64,000 nucleotides of DNA from Takakia lepidozioides (taxonomy: Eukaryota; Streptophyta; Takakiopsida; Takakiales; Takakiaceae): NCBI GenBank assembly GCA_030704615.1, contig CM060731.1, positions 50,034,001-50,098,000 of the forward strand, read 5' to 3'. The first letter of the stretch is position 1. Each line of letters opens with the position of its first letter. Shown here in pieces: positions 25,300-35,734 of this stretch. The notes under the pieces are model-generated. The model had not been told where the DNA came from, made no database searches, and saw only the letters and a list, made by a program, of their open reading frames with translations. A program made the position numbers and the translations under genes.

Positions 25300-27200
25300 A
25301 ATTTCTTTCTTTCTCCCTCCTATGAGCTTTCCGCGGACGTTATAAAGCACCATTTCATTTCATTTCATTTCCCTCCCGTCCTTCTTTGGGGCTCGAACAA
25401 TAATTTTTACTCTTCGCCCTAGTATTTTGTTTTTCTGTTTCCTCTCTCGTGTTTTCTTCCATTTTGTCCCATAAGCTCTATGAGCTTTCCGCGGACGTTA
25501 TAAATCACCATTTCATTTGGGGCTCCCGCGGACATTATACTATGTTTCTGGCAGATCCCTGAAGCTGTTAGGACCCAACATGTCAGGCACCTTATCTGCC
25601 ACAAGGTAGCTGAGGGTTTCTTCTTATTCTACTTAGTTCCATGGCCCCTTGAGCTGCCTGTGTTTGTTATAAAGTTTCTTTCTTTCTGTTTTTCTACCGT
25701 TTGGGTTATGTGGTCCTATAATGTTGTTCTACTTGTGTTCCTTGGGCCTACCAGGGACATAAAAAATATTTCTCCTTTCTTCTGTCTCTGTGATAAATCA
25801 AGAACAAGAAAGGAGTCCAGACACTGTCTGATTACCACTAAGAGCGTAATATTCTGCTGCCATTACTTGAGATTCATGTCATGGGTACAGCCAATGGGAA
25901 GGCACAAGTTCACGCACCGATTTCCACTCAGGCTTGTCTGTGCTGGAACCAAGGTACACAAAAACACTAATCAGTAATCGTACACGCAGACAGAGGCAAG
26001 GGGTTTCGCAAGAAAAGTGATGAGGAAACAGGGACAATGGGGGCAAACCCAGGTGGAGCCAGCATCTGTAGCATAAGGGGGAGCTATCACCAAACATAAT
26101 AATCCTGAATTAGTCGAGCAAAGGGACTGGAGTATTAACTTTGCATAAACAGTCCAGCAAGAAGTCCACAGAGGAAGATTGAAAAGACTGCAGGAGTAGA
26201 GGGAATGAGAAGAGCTCAACTGAATGGATGTGACTGTGCGGAAAGTCTGCTCTCCAAGAGACACACATGCAAACCATTTTGCCTTGACCTTCATATGTGC
26301 CTGCCCCCCCCCCCACCAATTACACAGAAAAACCCAAAATATTAGACAACGAGGCACAATTAGCATGTCAAGTTGAAGCCCCAGACCCTACTTCACAGTG
26401 GGACTTAGAAGTGTGTTCTCGATAACACCAAAGTGGTATTGGTGCAACTATTGAATTCTGACTAAGTTTGTACAATCTGTTGAATTCTGCAAACTTCCCT
26501 CCCCCACATAGTGAATTTTAGTATGATGTCTCCAAAATCAGCAATTCAAGAAGCCTGGAAAAGAAGCACTCTGCCACATAAAGGAATGTGTCTGATTGGT
26601 GAGAGACTCTCACAACCTGCAAGGGAAGGTCCGCAGTTAGCAACCAGGAAGGATCCAAGTCAGTGACTGGACTTAAGCTACAACTAAAACCTCTAGAAGC
26701 ATTTGCAGTGGGTAAGCAATAATCCTTTTCGTGGGCCTCTCCACAGGCCCTCTTTCCCAAGAATGTCAAGCTACACCGTTAACCTTTGCAATGCGTGACG
26801 AAGAGGTCAATCCTCTAACACCAACGCAGCACCGCGACCATGAACAATTGCTAACTGCAGGTCAGTAGAAAACTTGACCCTCAACCAAGATAAGCTGATG
26901 AATGCAATGCCACTAGTGTTAACTTCGATATTCAGTGATAAAACCCAACCATGCAGGAGAGATTCTTCCAGACTGAAGCAGAGTTGAAACAGAAGGCCAT
27001 GCAACGCAGAAAAGGGGCCTTACAGAAGTGAGCTGGATGCGGGCAATGCCACTAAATTGCTCTTGTTTAAGAGGGCGTTGGTTCCCGCTGCCTTTGGAAG
27101 CCATCTTCAGTTTCGCCGGGGTCTTCTGGTCTGCTCCATCTACCCCCTGCTCTTCCGAATTCCCATGTCTACTCACACATGTTGATAACTTGTGACCCAT
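13654..27200 (-). CDS. PSD3: phosphatidylserine decarboxylase, C2/EF-hand type (PSD2/PSD3-like)
   Basis: Pyruvoyl enzyme converting phosphatidylserine to phosphatidylethanolamine; plant homologues of this type act at endomembranes. Twenty-one exons join without phase error (668 aa): 27024-27200, 26221-26300, 25918-25942, 24952-25011, 24453-24521, 23904-23996, 23773-23823, 23570-23653, 23167-23258, 22752-22907, 22481-22556, 22251-22362, 21882-21982, 21269-21316, 20736-20882, 20134-20226, 16800-16874, 15298-15390, 15031-15117, 14027-14077 and 13654-13890. The N-terminus MGHKLSTC fits N-myristoylation plus palmitoylation. Then come a C2 domain (KWFACVSLGEQTFRT), EF-hands DYDESGELSFSE and DENKDGKVSVDE, CPVCGEKL, FNEFFIREL, YHRFHVP and GYFSFGGST. 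The GGST Ser is the self-cleavage/pyruvoyl site and is intact. A C-terminal extension of about 45 residues follows SVGMTIG. One intron (donor after 21882) uses GC-AG. I cannot separate PSD2 from PSD3. Confidence 0.93.
14715..14883 (-). mobile_element. short LINE copy with internal deletion, in a PSD intron
   Basis: This 169-bp copy matches the 3' terminus of the LINE at 17314-20062, starting from the same end (GTACTCATAAGAC on the plus strand). It is flanked by the perfect 13-bp direct repeat ATCAAAATACAGA at 14702-14714 and 14884-14896, a target-site duplication. Its far end (CAGGGAAGTTTTATGCTTAAC) resembles positions near 17853 of the long copy, so the body between has been skipped. It lies in the intron between the exons at 15031-15117 and 14027-14077. 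Confidence 0.82.
16419..16477 (+). repeat. dispersed repeat with CATTT tail (copy 1)
   Basis: One of at least four copies of a dispersed repeat sharing the core GAGCTTTCCGCGGACGTTAT (here diverged), followed by a short spacer and a (CATTT)n tail. It lies directly beside LINE pieces in a PSD intron. The short pentamer tail suggests the 3' end of a retroposon. Confidence 0.6.
16495..16690 (+). mobile_element. LINE fragments in plus orientation, in a PSD intron
   Basis: Position 16499-16555 matches the 3' terminus of the local LINE family (ACAAGGCTACGGCAAACAA, then TATGAGTACA). It is followed, in the same orientation, by a piece of the C-terminal coding region (SLEAEPKPWP...QQVDACVKGFLED) that in the long copy lies upstream of that terminus. 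The order is therefore 3' end then body, which indicates two adjacent truncated insertions or a tandem arrangement. No target-site duplication was found by eye. Confidence 0.7.
17314..20062 (-). mobile_element. 5'-truncated non-LTR retrotransposon (LINE), frameshifted, with TSD
   Basis: A 2.75-kb insertion in the PSD intron between the exons at 20134-20226 and 16800-16874. It is flanked by the perfect 16-bp direct repeat AGATGCCTGGGAGAGA at 17298-17313 and 20063-20078. Its minus strand encodes the linker before the reverse transcriptase (about 20024-19341), RT motifs (GDREEPGNYRGITLLNAVGK, FLDVKKAYDTVW, QGVAQGCTLSPLLFNVF, FADD) and a C-terminal knuckle CPLCGQSEDSIHFLIHC. The endonuclease is absent, so the copy is 5'-truncated. 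At least three frame changes (near 19400, 19330 and 19090) make it inactive. The 3' end is not poly(A); it ends in TATGAGTACAA. It looks related to CR1/Jockey-like or I-like clades, but I cannot place it exactly. Confidence 0.93.
20329..20405 (-). repeat. dispersed repeat with CATTT tail (copy 2)
   Basis: Reverse-complement copy of the family at 25321-25371: AAATGAAATGGTGCTTTATAA on the plus strand, followed by the complement of the GCGGACGTTATAAAG core and of TGTCCCATAAGCTCTATGAG. It lies in a PSD intron. Confidence 0.65.
25269..25299. repeat. (TC)n microsatellite
   Basis: Uninterrupted TC dinucleotide run of about 15 units in a PSD intron, followed at once by a pyrimidine-rich stretch and copy 3 of the CATTT-tailed repeat. 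Confidence 0.9.
25321..25371 (+). repeat. dispersed repeat with CATTT tail (copy 3)
   Basis: Contains GAGCTTTCCGCGGACGTTAT, then AAAGCACC and three CATTT units. It is nearly identical to copy 4 at 25461-25518 in the core, in direct orientation and about 160 bp away. Confidence 0.75.
25461..25518 (+). repeat. dispersed repeat with CATTT tail (copy 4)
   Basis: Begins ATTTTGTCCCATAAGCTCTA, continues into the same 20-bp core GAGCTTTCCGCGGACGTTAT, and ends in a short CATTT tail. Weaker echoes of the core follow at about 25520-25545, 25650-25680 and 25735-25765, each after a pyrimidine-rich stretch, so this intron may hold a decayed local array. Confidence 0.7.
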
Positions 27201-28766
27201 CTTTCAGACCCGAAATCCAGCCGTGGTGAACCGGAAGTCGTCAGACAGAGAGGCGAGTGTAGATCCCGATAAATTGCCGACATAAACTTGAACCCGACCG
27301 TGAATGACACACAGACACAAAACCGTGAGCGGGACTAGAATGCAAAAAGACTGAGAGATAGTGAAAGATGAGGAGGAAAGCAAAACACAGCACTTAGCAA
27401 CATGGGTTGGAGACAACAAAGGTACCTGGACAGAAAAATACAGCAAATCATAACATGGGTTGGAGCGCCAACCCAGGCAGCTGGTAGAAAAACACAGTAA
27501 GTCTAGGCAACTAGAGCGATTGCCGTGGCTCGTGGCTGGCCGATCACGTTCTGGAAGTTTGAACTGCGAAACGTGCCTGGGCCCTACTGTGCACACATGC
27601 CGATGTCTTGAAGACGAAAAGTTCTGAGGCCGAGGATAGAGTCAAATTGAATACGTCATTCACGCATGAGAGGGAATGCCAGACTGCCACGTCTGAAGTG
27701 TCCAGTATGTGCGTTGCTGAGGTCCTCAAAATTTCTTTGAACTGTAGATGTATTGGTGACACTGATCAGAGGTGAAGGCTGTGGGATGGCGATCTTTCGG
27801 GTTTGATCTGCCTTGTGTATCCTCGTAGTAAGAGTGTGTCTCCGTTGCCTTGTTTTAAGACAACCCCCTTTGCAATATCTGAGATTGCATCGCTATAGAA
27901 TTCTCACTGATGGTGAGCCAAAGGAGATTGAAGAAGTCTGTCGAACTGACAATACCCGTTTCCTTACTGGGGTACCCAAGTGAAAGGTTCGGATAGGGTC
28001 TCATTCCGGGATGACGAAACTTTTCTCTGAATATGCCGGAGGACCTCAGCCTGGTGAAGGAATACATCTCAGATACAAGGATGCGAGAAGCTGTCTTGAG
28101 CAATCTTACCCTACTTTCCTCCATTATTTTCTGGCAAAAGCAGAAAGGCATAATTTCACCAACAAGGACATAAGAATAAACTTCTGCCCTCCTCCATGAA
28201 AGGCAACCCCTCGTGACGGTTAAACTAGTGCGGACTGCATTTCGTGCTTTCACGCTCACAACCTCCTCTGCTTTTGGGTGAGTTCAGTTCTAACGTACTT
28301 ATGATCTCCATCTCTGTATTGGGCCCATTGGACCTCCATAAACATTGTAGCTTAATTTGTTCCGTTTCTGTCATTAATTGGTACTTCTCAATATGGAGTA
28401 GATCTCTGCAAACAATGAAAGCCAGTCCGACTCATCTCTCCCTCGTTTTTGGGATTTCAGGTTGAACAAGGGTTTGAAAATCTGCACATACAAAAAGTTC
28501 GGTCATCTCCTTCATCTCCAGCACGTCGAGCACAATGGAGGCATGGAGCAGCTGTACGTGTCCGCACAATCGTGCACTCGAACATGCAAACGGGTCAAAT
28601 TCCCCATCGGAGCAGATAGCGGTGAGGAATGCAAGTGGAACAGGGAACAGGAATGCAAGTGGTGGCCTTTCTACGTGCATTTGACAATTTCCCGTCCTGG
28701 TATAAGGATTACCTAGGCACGCCAGCTGATTGGAACTGGAAAATCAGAACGATTCTGAACGGAGCG
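27201..28766. other. divergent intergenic region, PSD / unknown membrane protein
   Basis: Spacer between the start codons of the PSD gene (minus) and the gene beginning at 28767 (plus). It should carry both promoters and 5' leaders. Short frames on both strands have no recognisable domain. A plus-strand frame running into the 28767 ATG (FDNFPSWYKDYLG upstream) could extend that protein, but there is no evidence to prefer it. Confidence 0.4.
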
Positions 28767-31700
28767 ATGGCGCGTGAGAGCTTATTGCTGCTTGCCCTTT
28801 ATTTCTTTGTTCTGCCCCTTGCATATGGTATTCTGATCAGATCCTCAAACTGCAATTGCAACAGATGCACACGGTATTACTACATGAGTGTGATTTGCTT
28901 ACAATCGGTAAGAGGTAAAGTTCCTGTCCACGTGTTGAGAATCTTCTGAGGGCAGGATTCGAAATTCCAGGAACACGCTTGCCCAGGAACTTTACCTGTC
29001 TGTACATGCTGTTTATCATTCCTTATGCACAAATTCTGCCAATGCCCCGGGCAAAAGCTAGAATATGATATTCCTGGGGCAAAGACGAGGAATCTGTAGA
29101 ATTGGGTTTTCCCAACAGGAAGGTACTCAAGTTCTCACCTCCTCATGGTTGCAAATTAGAGGCTTCATCGATCAGTCGGAAGACCTTCAGAAGTCGAGAG
29201 TGACTCGATACATATGATGATTGATTATATGGCAAGCCATAGTCATGGATCTCTAATAATTTTAGAGGAGGTAAGAGATTGGAAACACTTGACATGCAAG
29301 GGTGATTCTCTGACCTCATCTTGTCGGGGCCTCCTTCAGATTTACGTTTTCACTTACTAGCTCCTGGAGTAGCATCTTTGTCTAAACTGCACAAGAATTC
29401 TGGACTTCAGACTTGTGAATCTATGTTGACTTAGCAGGTGAGAGCTTCACTGGCACCGCTGCTGGCCAAGACAACACTACCGTGGCCAACATGAAAGTTT
29501 ATGTTCTTGCACCCACCGTTGTGGTTTCATGGTCCGTCTATGTCTTCACCACGGGAATCCCCATTGCTCCCGTCACTCTCGAAGCTCCACCAGGTCTCTC
29601 TCTCTTTCTTCTCCTGTGGGCCTCCAAGGACTTGATGAATCTCTTTCTTTTGTTCTTCTCCCTCTCTCTCAAGACTTCAGTACAGTGTACCTTCTCTCTA
29701 GACTACACAGTTTCTCTTCTCTGGCTCCCGTGGAAGTTTTTTTCTTCATTTCTCTCTGGAAAATATCAGCTAAAAGGGCCTCCACACATTGCATACAAGG
29801 CTGAAATCCAAACGTAGAGAAGGGTGCCTATCTCTGTACAGTTAGTTAAATCCAGCAGACAACATTGGAACCCCAAGATCTGTGGGCGAGGATCGCCAAC
29901 ATTGCCTGATAATATGCGTGCTTGGGTGGTCGATAGTATAGGTGCTTGCTTCAAACTTTGAAAGCATGAAGCAAACTGTCACTGCGCTTCTTTCTCAGCT
30001 CAAGCTCCTCAAGCCAAGGCTAAAAGGCCTGGCCCTCCATGTTTAGATTGAATACTGGGGTGAGTAGTTGCATCCATGTAATGCAAGAATACTAAATGAT
30101 GAAGTAAATCTGGATGGTGCTCTAAAGATATCAATCATGGTGTGAAGAACAGACATTTCCCCTCCATGCCATGCTTTTGATGGTGATATTTTTCCATCAA
30201 TGATGACCATTTCGGTTCTCAGTACTGAAAAATTGCATTGAAAAGGAGCTCCATATCATTGACATTAGTTGGGGGGGTTGATACAGAGAAGATGGTTTGG
30301 CTGACAATACAATGCCAGGGAGGGGCAGCTCGAGTGACTCTACCGGATACAATAGCAAATTACACAGATGTCCAGGTGGATAACACTGGCCACTGGAGTC
30401 TAGAAAATATTCCTGACAATGCAACAGTGAGAGTCACAGGTCTGGGCATCAAATTTCTGGCGAACATCTCAGTATGTAACCATGCATTGGATACGCTGCT
30501 GTATGGCAAAGGTCAAGACAATGTAGGTCCATTGTACCCTTCCCATCAATGTCTGATTGAAGGAGATAACGTATTCAACAGCTTTGCTACTGGCTTATCC
30601 ATAGGTGATAGACTTACCAGACATTGCCTGCTCTACAATGGTGGCCATAGACTCTCTCCATTTCAAGCATTTGATGTCTCATGGCGTAACAGGTTGCTCC
30701 TTGACTTGTATGGACATTCAAACACTTTGCAAGTGCACACATATGCACGGCTCATATGGCAGGCATGAGAATCATGAATAGAAGAAATGGTGGAGGCCCC
30801 AAGAGCTACAAAACAACTCTGGGGCTCTTCCCTACTGGCTTGCAAAATGGAAACAAGGTAACTGTAGCTGAACAGAAATGCTCTTGGAATGAGTGTGAGC
30901 AGGATATAGCCGGCAGAGCAACAATGACATTGGTTGTGAACTGGAACATGTTGGATGGAACTCCCCAGGAAGTGAAAGATTACATATATATTTGGGCACC
31001 CACAGCTTGTAAGGTCCTCTTTCTCTTGATGTCCTGCAAGCATTTAATCAGGCTCTCAAACTTTATAGCTTTGCTATTTTATGCTTGCTTTGAGATCCAG
31101 ACGGGGTCCATCACAATGATCCTTGTCTATGGCTACCAAAAGGACTTTGAGACTTGCGGGACAGGCAGCAGTATATTATTTAGAAGGTTAGTTGCTGCTA
31201 TCTCGAGTTCTAACACATACCATGTGGCCCACAAGGCATACTCCCCACTGACACAGCTCATGAGAGTGATTCATTCTTTGTTCATCAGAAAGGAAATTTG
31301 AACTCTAAACCTCTGTCTGTAGTCTCTATTACAGCCCCCATGGAACTGCTTATAGTGAGCTTAAGTTTCTTGTGTGCGTCTGAAAACAGTGACATCATTG
31401 TCTACATACAGAGGGACGGTGGCATCAGTGTGTATAATAGGCTCTCTTTTGCTGGTTGGTCTCTACTATCTCAACACAGCGGGTGTGCACACCATGCTCA
31501 AGACAAATGCTATGAAGATCAAGGCATCCCACGAAGATCTTGCCTGTGAACAAACCAGAGTGAGATTTTTTTCTGTTCTTCCTTAATTGCAGTTACTGGC
31601 TTAAAGAGAAGAAGAGTCTTTGTAAGGTTAAGAGCATGTGGCTAACTGAAAAGAAATTGATAAAACAGGAGGCAGATAGAAACACATCCATATATTTTCA

Positions 31701-34305
31701 GCGCTGCTGCTGTAACCCCCAAGATGGCCTAGTGATGCGCGCTACCAGTCACTGTGCCTAGAAGGAAAAGACTGGAAGAAAAAATTAATAAAAAGAAAAA
31801 TAAAATGAATAAGAAGAGACAAAAAAGTAATTCTTCCTCAGGAGAGCTTGGAATGGAGACTAGTACACGTCCTACCGGTGGAAAAAGCAAAAGAAAAAGG
31901 AGAAAAGAGGGGTAGAGAGGAGGAAATCTATTATATCACTAGATCAATGAAAATGAAAGAATGAGCTCCCCCACAAGGTGCACAAAGACTGAAGTGACGT
32001 TTTGTCTTGGGTGGAAATTTGTTTGGACTCTGGTTTCTCTTTCCTTTCTCAATTTGTCGTACATAGAAAGTGGAAGGAAAGAAACTTAAAAGACAACCAG
32101 CTCAAAAGTGCTTATGTTACAACTGAAAGGAAAGACAGCATGTGACCTTAACAGTGCCCCAACAACCAGCAGCCACAATCAGAAATCTAAACTAAGCCTC
32201 CGTTGAGAGAGAGAATGTTATAGCTTCCTAAAAACTCAAAAGACAGCTAATGGGACAATCTTATTGGGGAAGGAGGGAGGGAGAGAGCTAAGTAAGTAGG
32301 AAGATGACTAGGTATGCTTCAGGTGTTCAATCCAATGTGGATTCCGAGTGCACCTGCCCAAGTTGGATACTCAAATATCATATCAACGCCAAACCCGCTG
32401 ATACTGTTGCAAAGACGGTCAGATCTGAGACAGCGGTAAGCCCCAACCTTCATGCCAATTTAACGAATCATTAGCTGCCTTCTCAGGCATAACCTAGAAA
32501 GGAGTCCAAGTGGAGGAATGAGACCATCATCCCACAGTACAGCTCAATGTGACGCAATCTTGTGTACCAAAATTTGTGAGAGAGGTTATAGAGTTGTTAA
32601 AGCCACTGCAGCCTGGTCCATGTTCTTCTTCTTTGCCGAATGGTTTCTAAACATTGCCTCAAGTGGTGAGGGACCATGTGGAAGTGGTAGCAATTCTTTG
32701 TACACCTATCCATTGCCTTACCTTCTGAATAGTCAATGGAAGCAATTGTGATTGATTGGCATGGAACTTCGATGCAGGGCTTTCAAACTGCCAGGCCCCC
32801 AAGACCTGGAAGAAAGGTACTTTGCGGTCTCCTTCACTTTCCTTGGTTAACGATTCCCCAGATGACAGGGTCTTCTACTATAGAAATTAGAACTCCTGAT
32901 AGCAACGAGCTCCTGTATCATGAACGATTGTTCGATGAACAAGTACGAATCTACAGAGCAGCTTTTTTGCCTTGCTTTGTGGAGATTTTGCTTACAATAA
33001 GTCAGGGTGGGGCCTGCAATTCTTCTCCTGATATGTAAACACGCTTGATTTCAAGTAAATCCCCCCTTGTTAGATACCTACATTGTGGGTAATGCTTCGG
33101 GGTTGGATCTAATTACCGTGGATCTTTGCAGGCTGCTGAGGATAGAAAAACTGAAGAGTGGGAAAAGGCCGCCCTGTGTCCCATGTGGCCAGCCTGCCAA
33201 TCATCCTTACTCGAGTTCAAGCTCGAGCAGTGATGACGATGGTGCCGACAAAGGAAAGACAAGGAGTAGGAAAGCACCTCCGAAATTTGTCGGTGGCCTC
33301 TCCTCGAATTGGGACCCTTCCACGATCAATTGCGTCCCCTGCGGAAAGACAGCTTCCAACAAACCCCCATCCATGAGCGACTCGGGTGCCGGAGTGCAAC
33401 ATATGACGACTCCTCTCAGGATTGGTGTTATCCTTTTAAATCAAGCAAGAGTGCATCCTCATTGGGAATCTGGAGAGAATTCACAAACTCCTGCTTGCAC
33501 TGGGCGGCGGTTTGGTGCTGGCGCAACGACAGCGGTAACGCCCGTGCATTCAAAGACAGACCCATCCTTGAGCTCCAAAGCTCCCGAAGTAATGCATGTG
33601 GGTGAGGTGGTCGCTCGACATACAAGTCTTAAGAGGGATTCAATGCCCACACTCTACCTTGATGAAATATGGCCCATTGGGCTTCCCATGGACCACCCTG
33701 ATGACAAACCAGGTTCAGACCAAAGTGAAACCTTACGACAGGATGAACCCTCGTCTTCCGCTGAAAAGATTCTCACTGACCATCCTTCCAGCCACACTAC
33801 TGACGTTGTTGAAGAATCCGACCTGTACGCGGGCAATTCTTCTAGTGGAGAAGCCTCGCTATTCTACCTTGCGCAGCCAGGTGAACACTTACTCGAGACC
33901 ACTCGCCACCACACAGATCAGACCAACTGCTCTTTCAGACGTCCACATGACAGCAAACCTTATGAAGATGTCGCTGAAGACTTGGCAGCTACCTGGAGCT
34001 CTGTCAGAAGTCATGAGAATGACTCCTTGGAAGACACTAGTGAAGTTCATGCAGTGCAAAGCATTCAAACTAGCCATGCCAGTGAAGCTGAGGATAGTAG
34101 TGTGGTTGCGGGTACCAGCAATATGGCAAGTCACTCTAGTATAACCTTTGAAGAGATGGGTGAAAGCATAGAGAGCAGTAGCCCCTCAAGGAATGTCATC
34201 GGTGAGGTTGAGGAGATTAGGGGATTACCTTTGGTCACTAATGGTGCTGCTAGGAGGGATCCTATGTTGGCTGAGTCTGAACATAGATCTCACCAGGATG
34301 CATAG
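28767..34305 (+). CDS. uncharacterised secreted/type I membrane protein (tentative gene model)
   Basis: I do not recognise this family. The ATG at 28767 opens a clear signal peptide (MARESLLLLALYFFVLPLAYG). Exons 28767-28914, 29438-29593, 30287-30439 and 30473-30522 join in phase and encode an ectodomain with sequons NTT, NYT and NAT and paired Cys. Later coding-like pieces are 30793-31012 (CSWNECEQD...MTLVVNWNML), about 31098-31193, 31412-31559 with a hydrophobic segment (ASVCIIGSLLLVGLYYL), about 32340-32429 (SECTCPSWILKYH), 32862-32941, and the last exon 33132-34305. That exon encodes a roughly 390-residue Ser/Asp/Glu-rich tail starting with RPPCVPCGQ and ending at the stop at 34303. The joins between 30522 and 33132 are not resolved. 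The order (signal, ectodomain, one membrane span, long acidic tail) suggests a receptor-like or adhesion protein, which is inference only. Confidence 0.5.
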
Positions 34306-35072
34306 TAGATCCAGCCCCAGAAAGGACTATGGAAGGGTAGCCAGATCGATTCTTTGGTAAGGGTCTATTCTCAATCTGCTGCATGACAGGAGCCACTTGA
34401 TGGTTTGAAGGAGAAGTTTTCAAACTGTGAGCTGGGTGATGCGAATATCACACAAGGCATTCTTAGATGAGGTCACATCCCTATCTTTGCCTTCAGAGAT
34501 ACCTGCAATCCCGTATCAGTTAAGTTTGATTCCAACACTGGGAAGGGGTCAGCAACCATGAATACTAAAAAGAACAGTGGTTGTATGTGAAGGCAGTCAA
34601 GGTGATCTTGCATATTCACTACAACTTGAACCAGTGGGACCTGGTCATATTGATGACCAGTTGAAGAGCCTTTGGTCAGTGACAAAAACACAAAATTTGC
34701 CCAGTTCATGTTGAGCTGAATCTTAACTAATGAAATACCCAAAAAACCACCATGGTGTGGTTATCAGTCCATAAGTGTCAACTCATACCTGGAGGTAGGT
34801 CTGAAGACACCTAAGGCTAGTCTGGTTCACATTCCCACATTCAGTTGCATTGCAGTTGCATTCCCAATACAATGCACCAAGAGATTTGACAGTCGTAGGC
34901 TCTATATAATCACAACACAAAGATGTTATCAGCAGAGTTGCCATCCTTGTCAACCAAAAGATAACCTTGTTGACAATCTCAGTATGTTATTCAGCCAGGG
35001 ACAGTCCATCAAATATGACTTGTTCCAAATACAGACAACTACGCCTTCTCCTTCAGAGAGTCATCAAGGGAT
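34306..35072. other. spacer with no gene recognised
   Basis: Probably the 3' UTR of the gene ending at 34305, plus spacer. Nothing in it reads as a convincing exon. Confidence 0.35.
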
Positions 35073-35108
35073 TTGAAGGCTACAGAATACGCTGACTCAA
35101 ACAACAGT

Positions 35109-35594
35109 ATGCTGGAGTCAGCAAGGTATCCAGGTCAGAAGAAGGTTACCAGGTTGATAATTTTGAATGAAGTCAGAGACTGTGTTGAATGTGACCATGT
35201 AATTAGTGGAGTGTACAGCTCACATGTTAGCATTCTATGCCAAGACAGGATAATACAATGCAAAGCAACTGTACCTACAGATAAATCCGTCATGAAAGTA
35301 TCACTGCTGGCTGGTCTTTATGCAAAATGTCCATTGGAAAATCAACTAAAGCCTAAGGTCAATACTATTCTGAAACTCCTCCAAGCTTCAAGTGGAGTGA
35401 GCGGCATGAACTTTTTTACAATAGCAATAAGAGAGCTGAAGCAAGAAGTGTTGCACTCCAAGCCTGTGCATTCAATATCATTCCAGCACTCTGCACAAGA
35501 AACAACCACCCACAAAGAGATTCCATCTCAGTGCCATGAAAATGGAAAGTATCAAAACAGAGGTATACAGGAGTCAAGGAGGGATGTCAGGTAG
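35109..35594 (+). CDS. unidentified open reading frame (161 aa)
   Basis: An uninterrupted plus-strand frame from an ATG at 35109 (the frame is open from 35073) to a stop at 35592-35594. The product is basic and Cys-containing (DCVECDHVISGVY, CQDRIIQCKA) with no domain I recognise, no signal peptide and no membrane segment. It lies just beyond the apparent 3' end of the phytocyanin coding region on the other strand, so it may be an accidental frame in that gene's 3' region, a single-exon gene, or transposon debris. An open frame of this length in AT-rich sequence is the only support. Confidence 0.25.
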   Translation: MLESARYPGQKKVTRLIILNEVRDCVECDHVISGVYSSHVSILCQDRIIQCKATVPTDKSVMKVSLLAGLYAKCPLENQLKPKVNTILKLLQASSGVSGMNFFTIAIRELKQEVLHSKPVHSISFQHSAQETTTHKEIPSQCHENGKYQNRGIQESRRDVR

Positions 35595-35734
35595 CTGCTA
35601 CCAGCGGAGGAGATACAGCTGCAGATAACATCGAATAATCTGAAGAAACTTGATAGTATGTTTGATCAAGAAACAAATACAACTTTCAAGGCAGCTTCCA
35701 TGTTTGTCCTTTCAAAGCCTTGACAGCACTCAAT

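Noticed and set aside
28767-29593. HAP2/GCS1 gamete fusogen as the identity of the unknown membrane protein
   Set aside because: A faint N-terminal resemblance was noticed, but the conserved HAP2 cysteine and WMLVxK-type regions are not found and the ectodomain before the membrane span looks too short.
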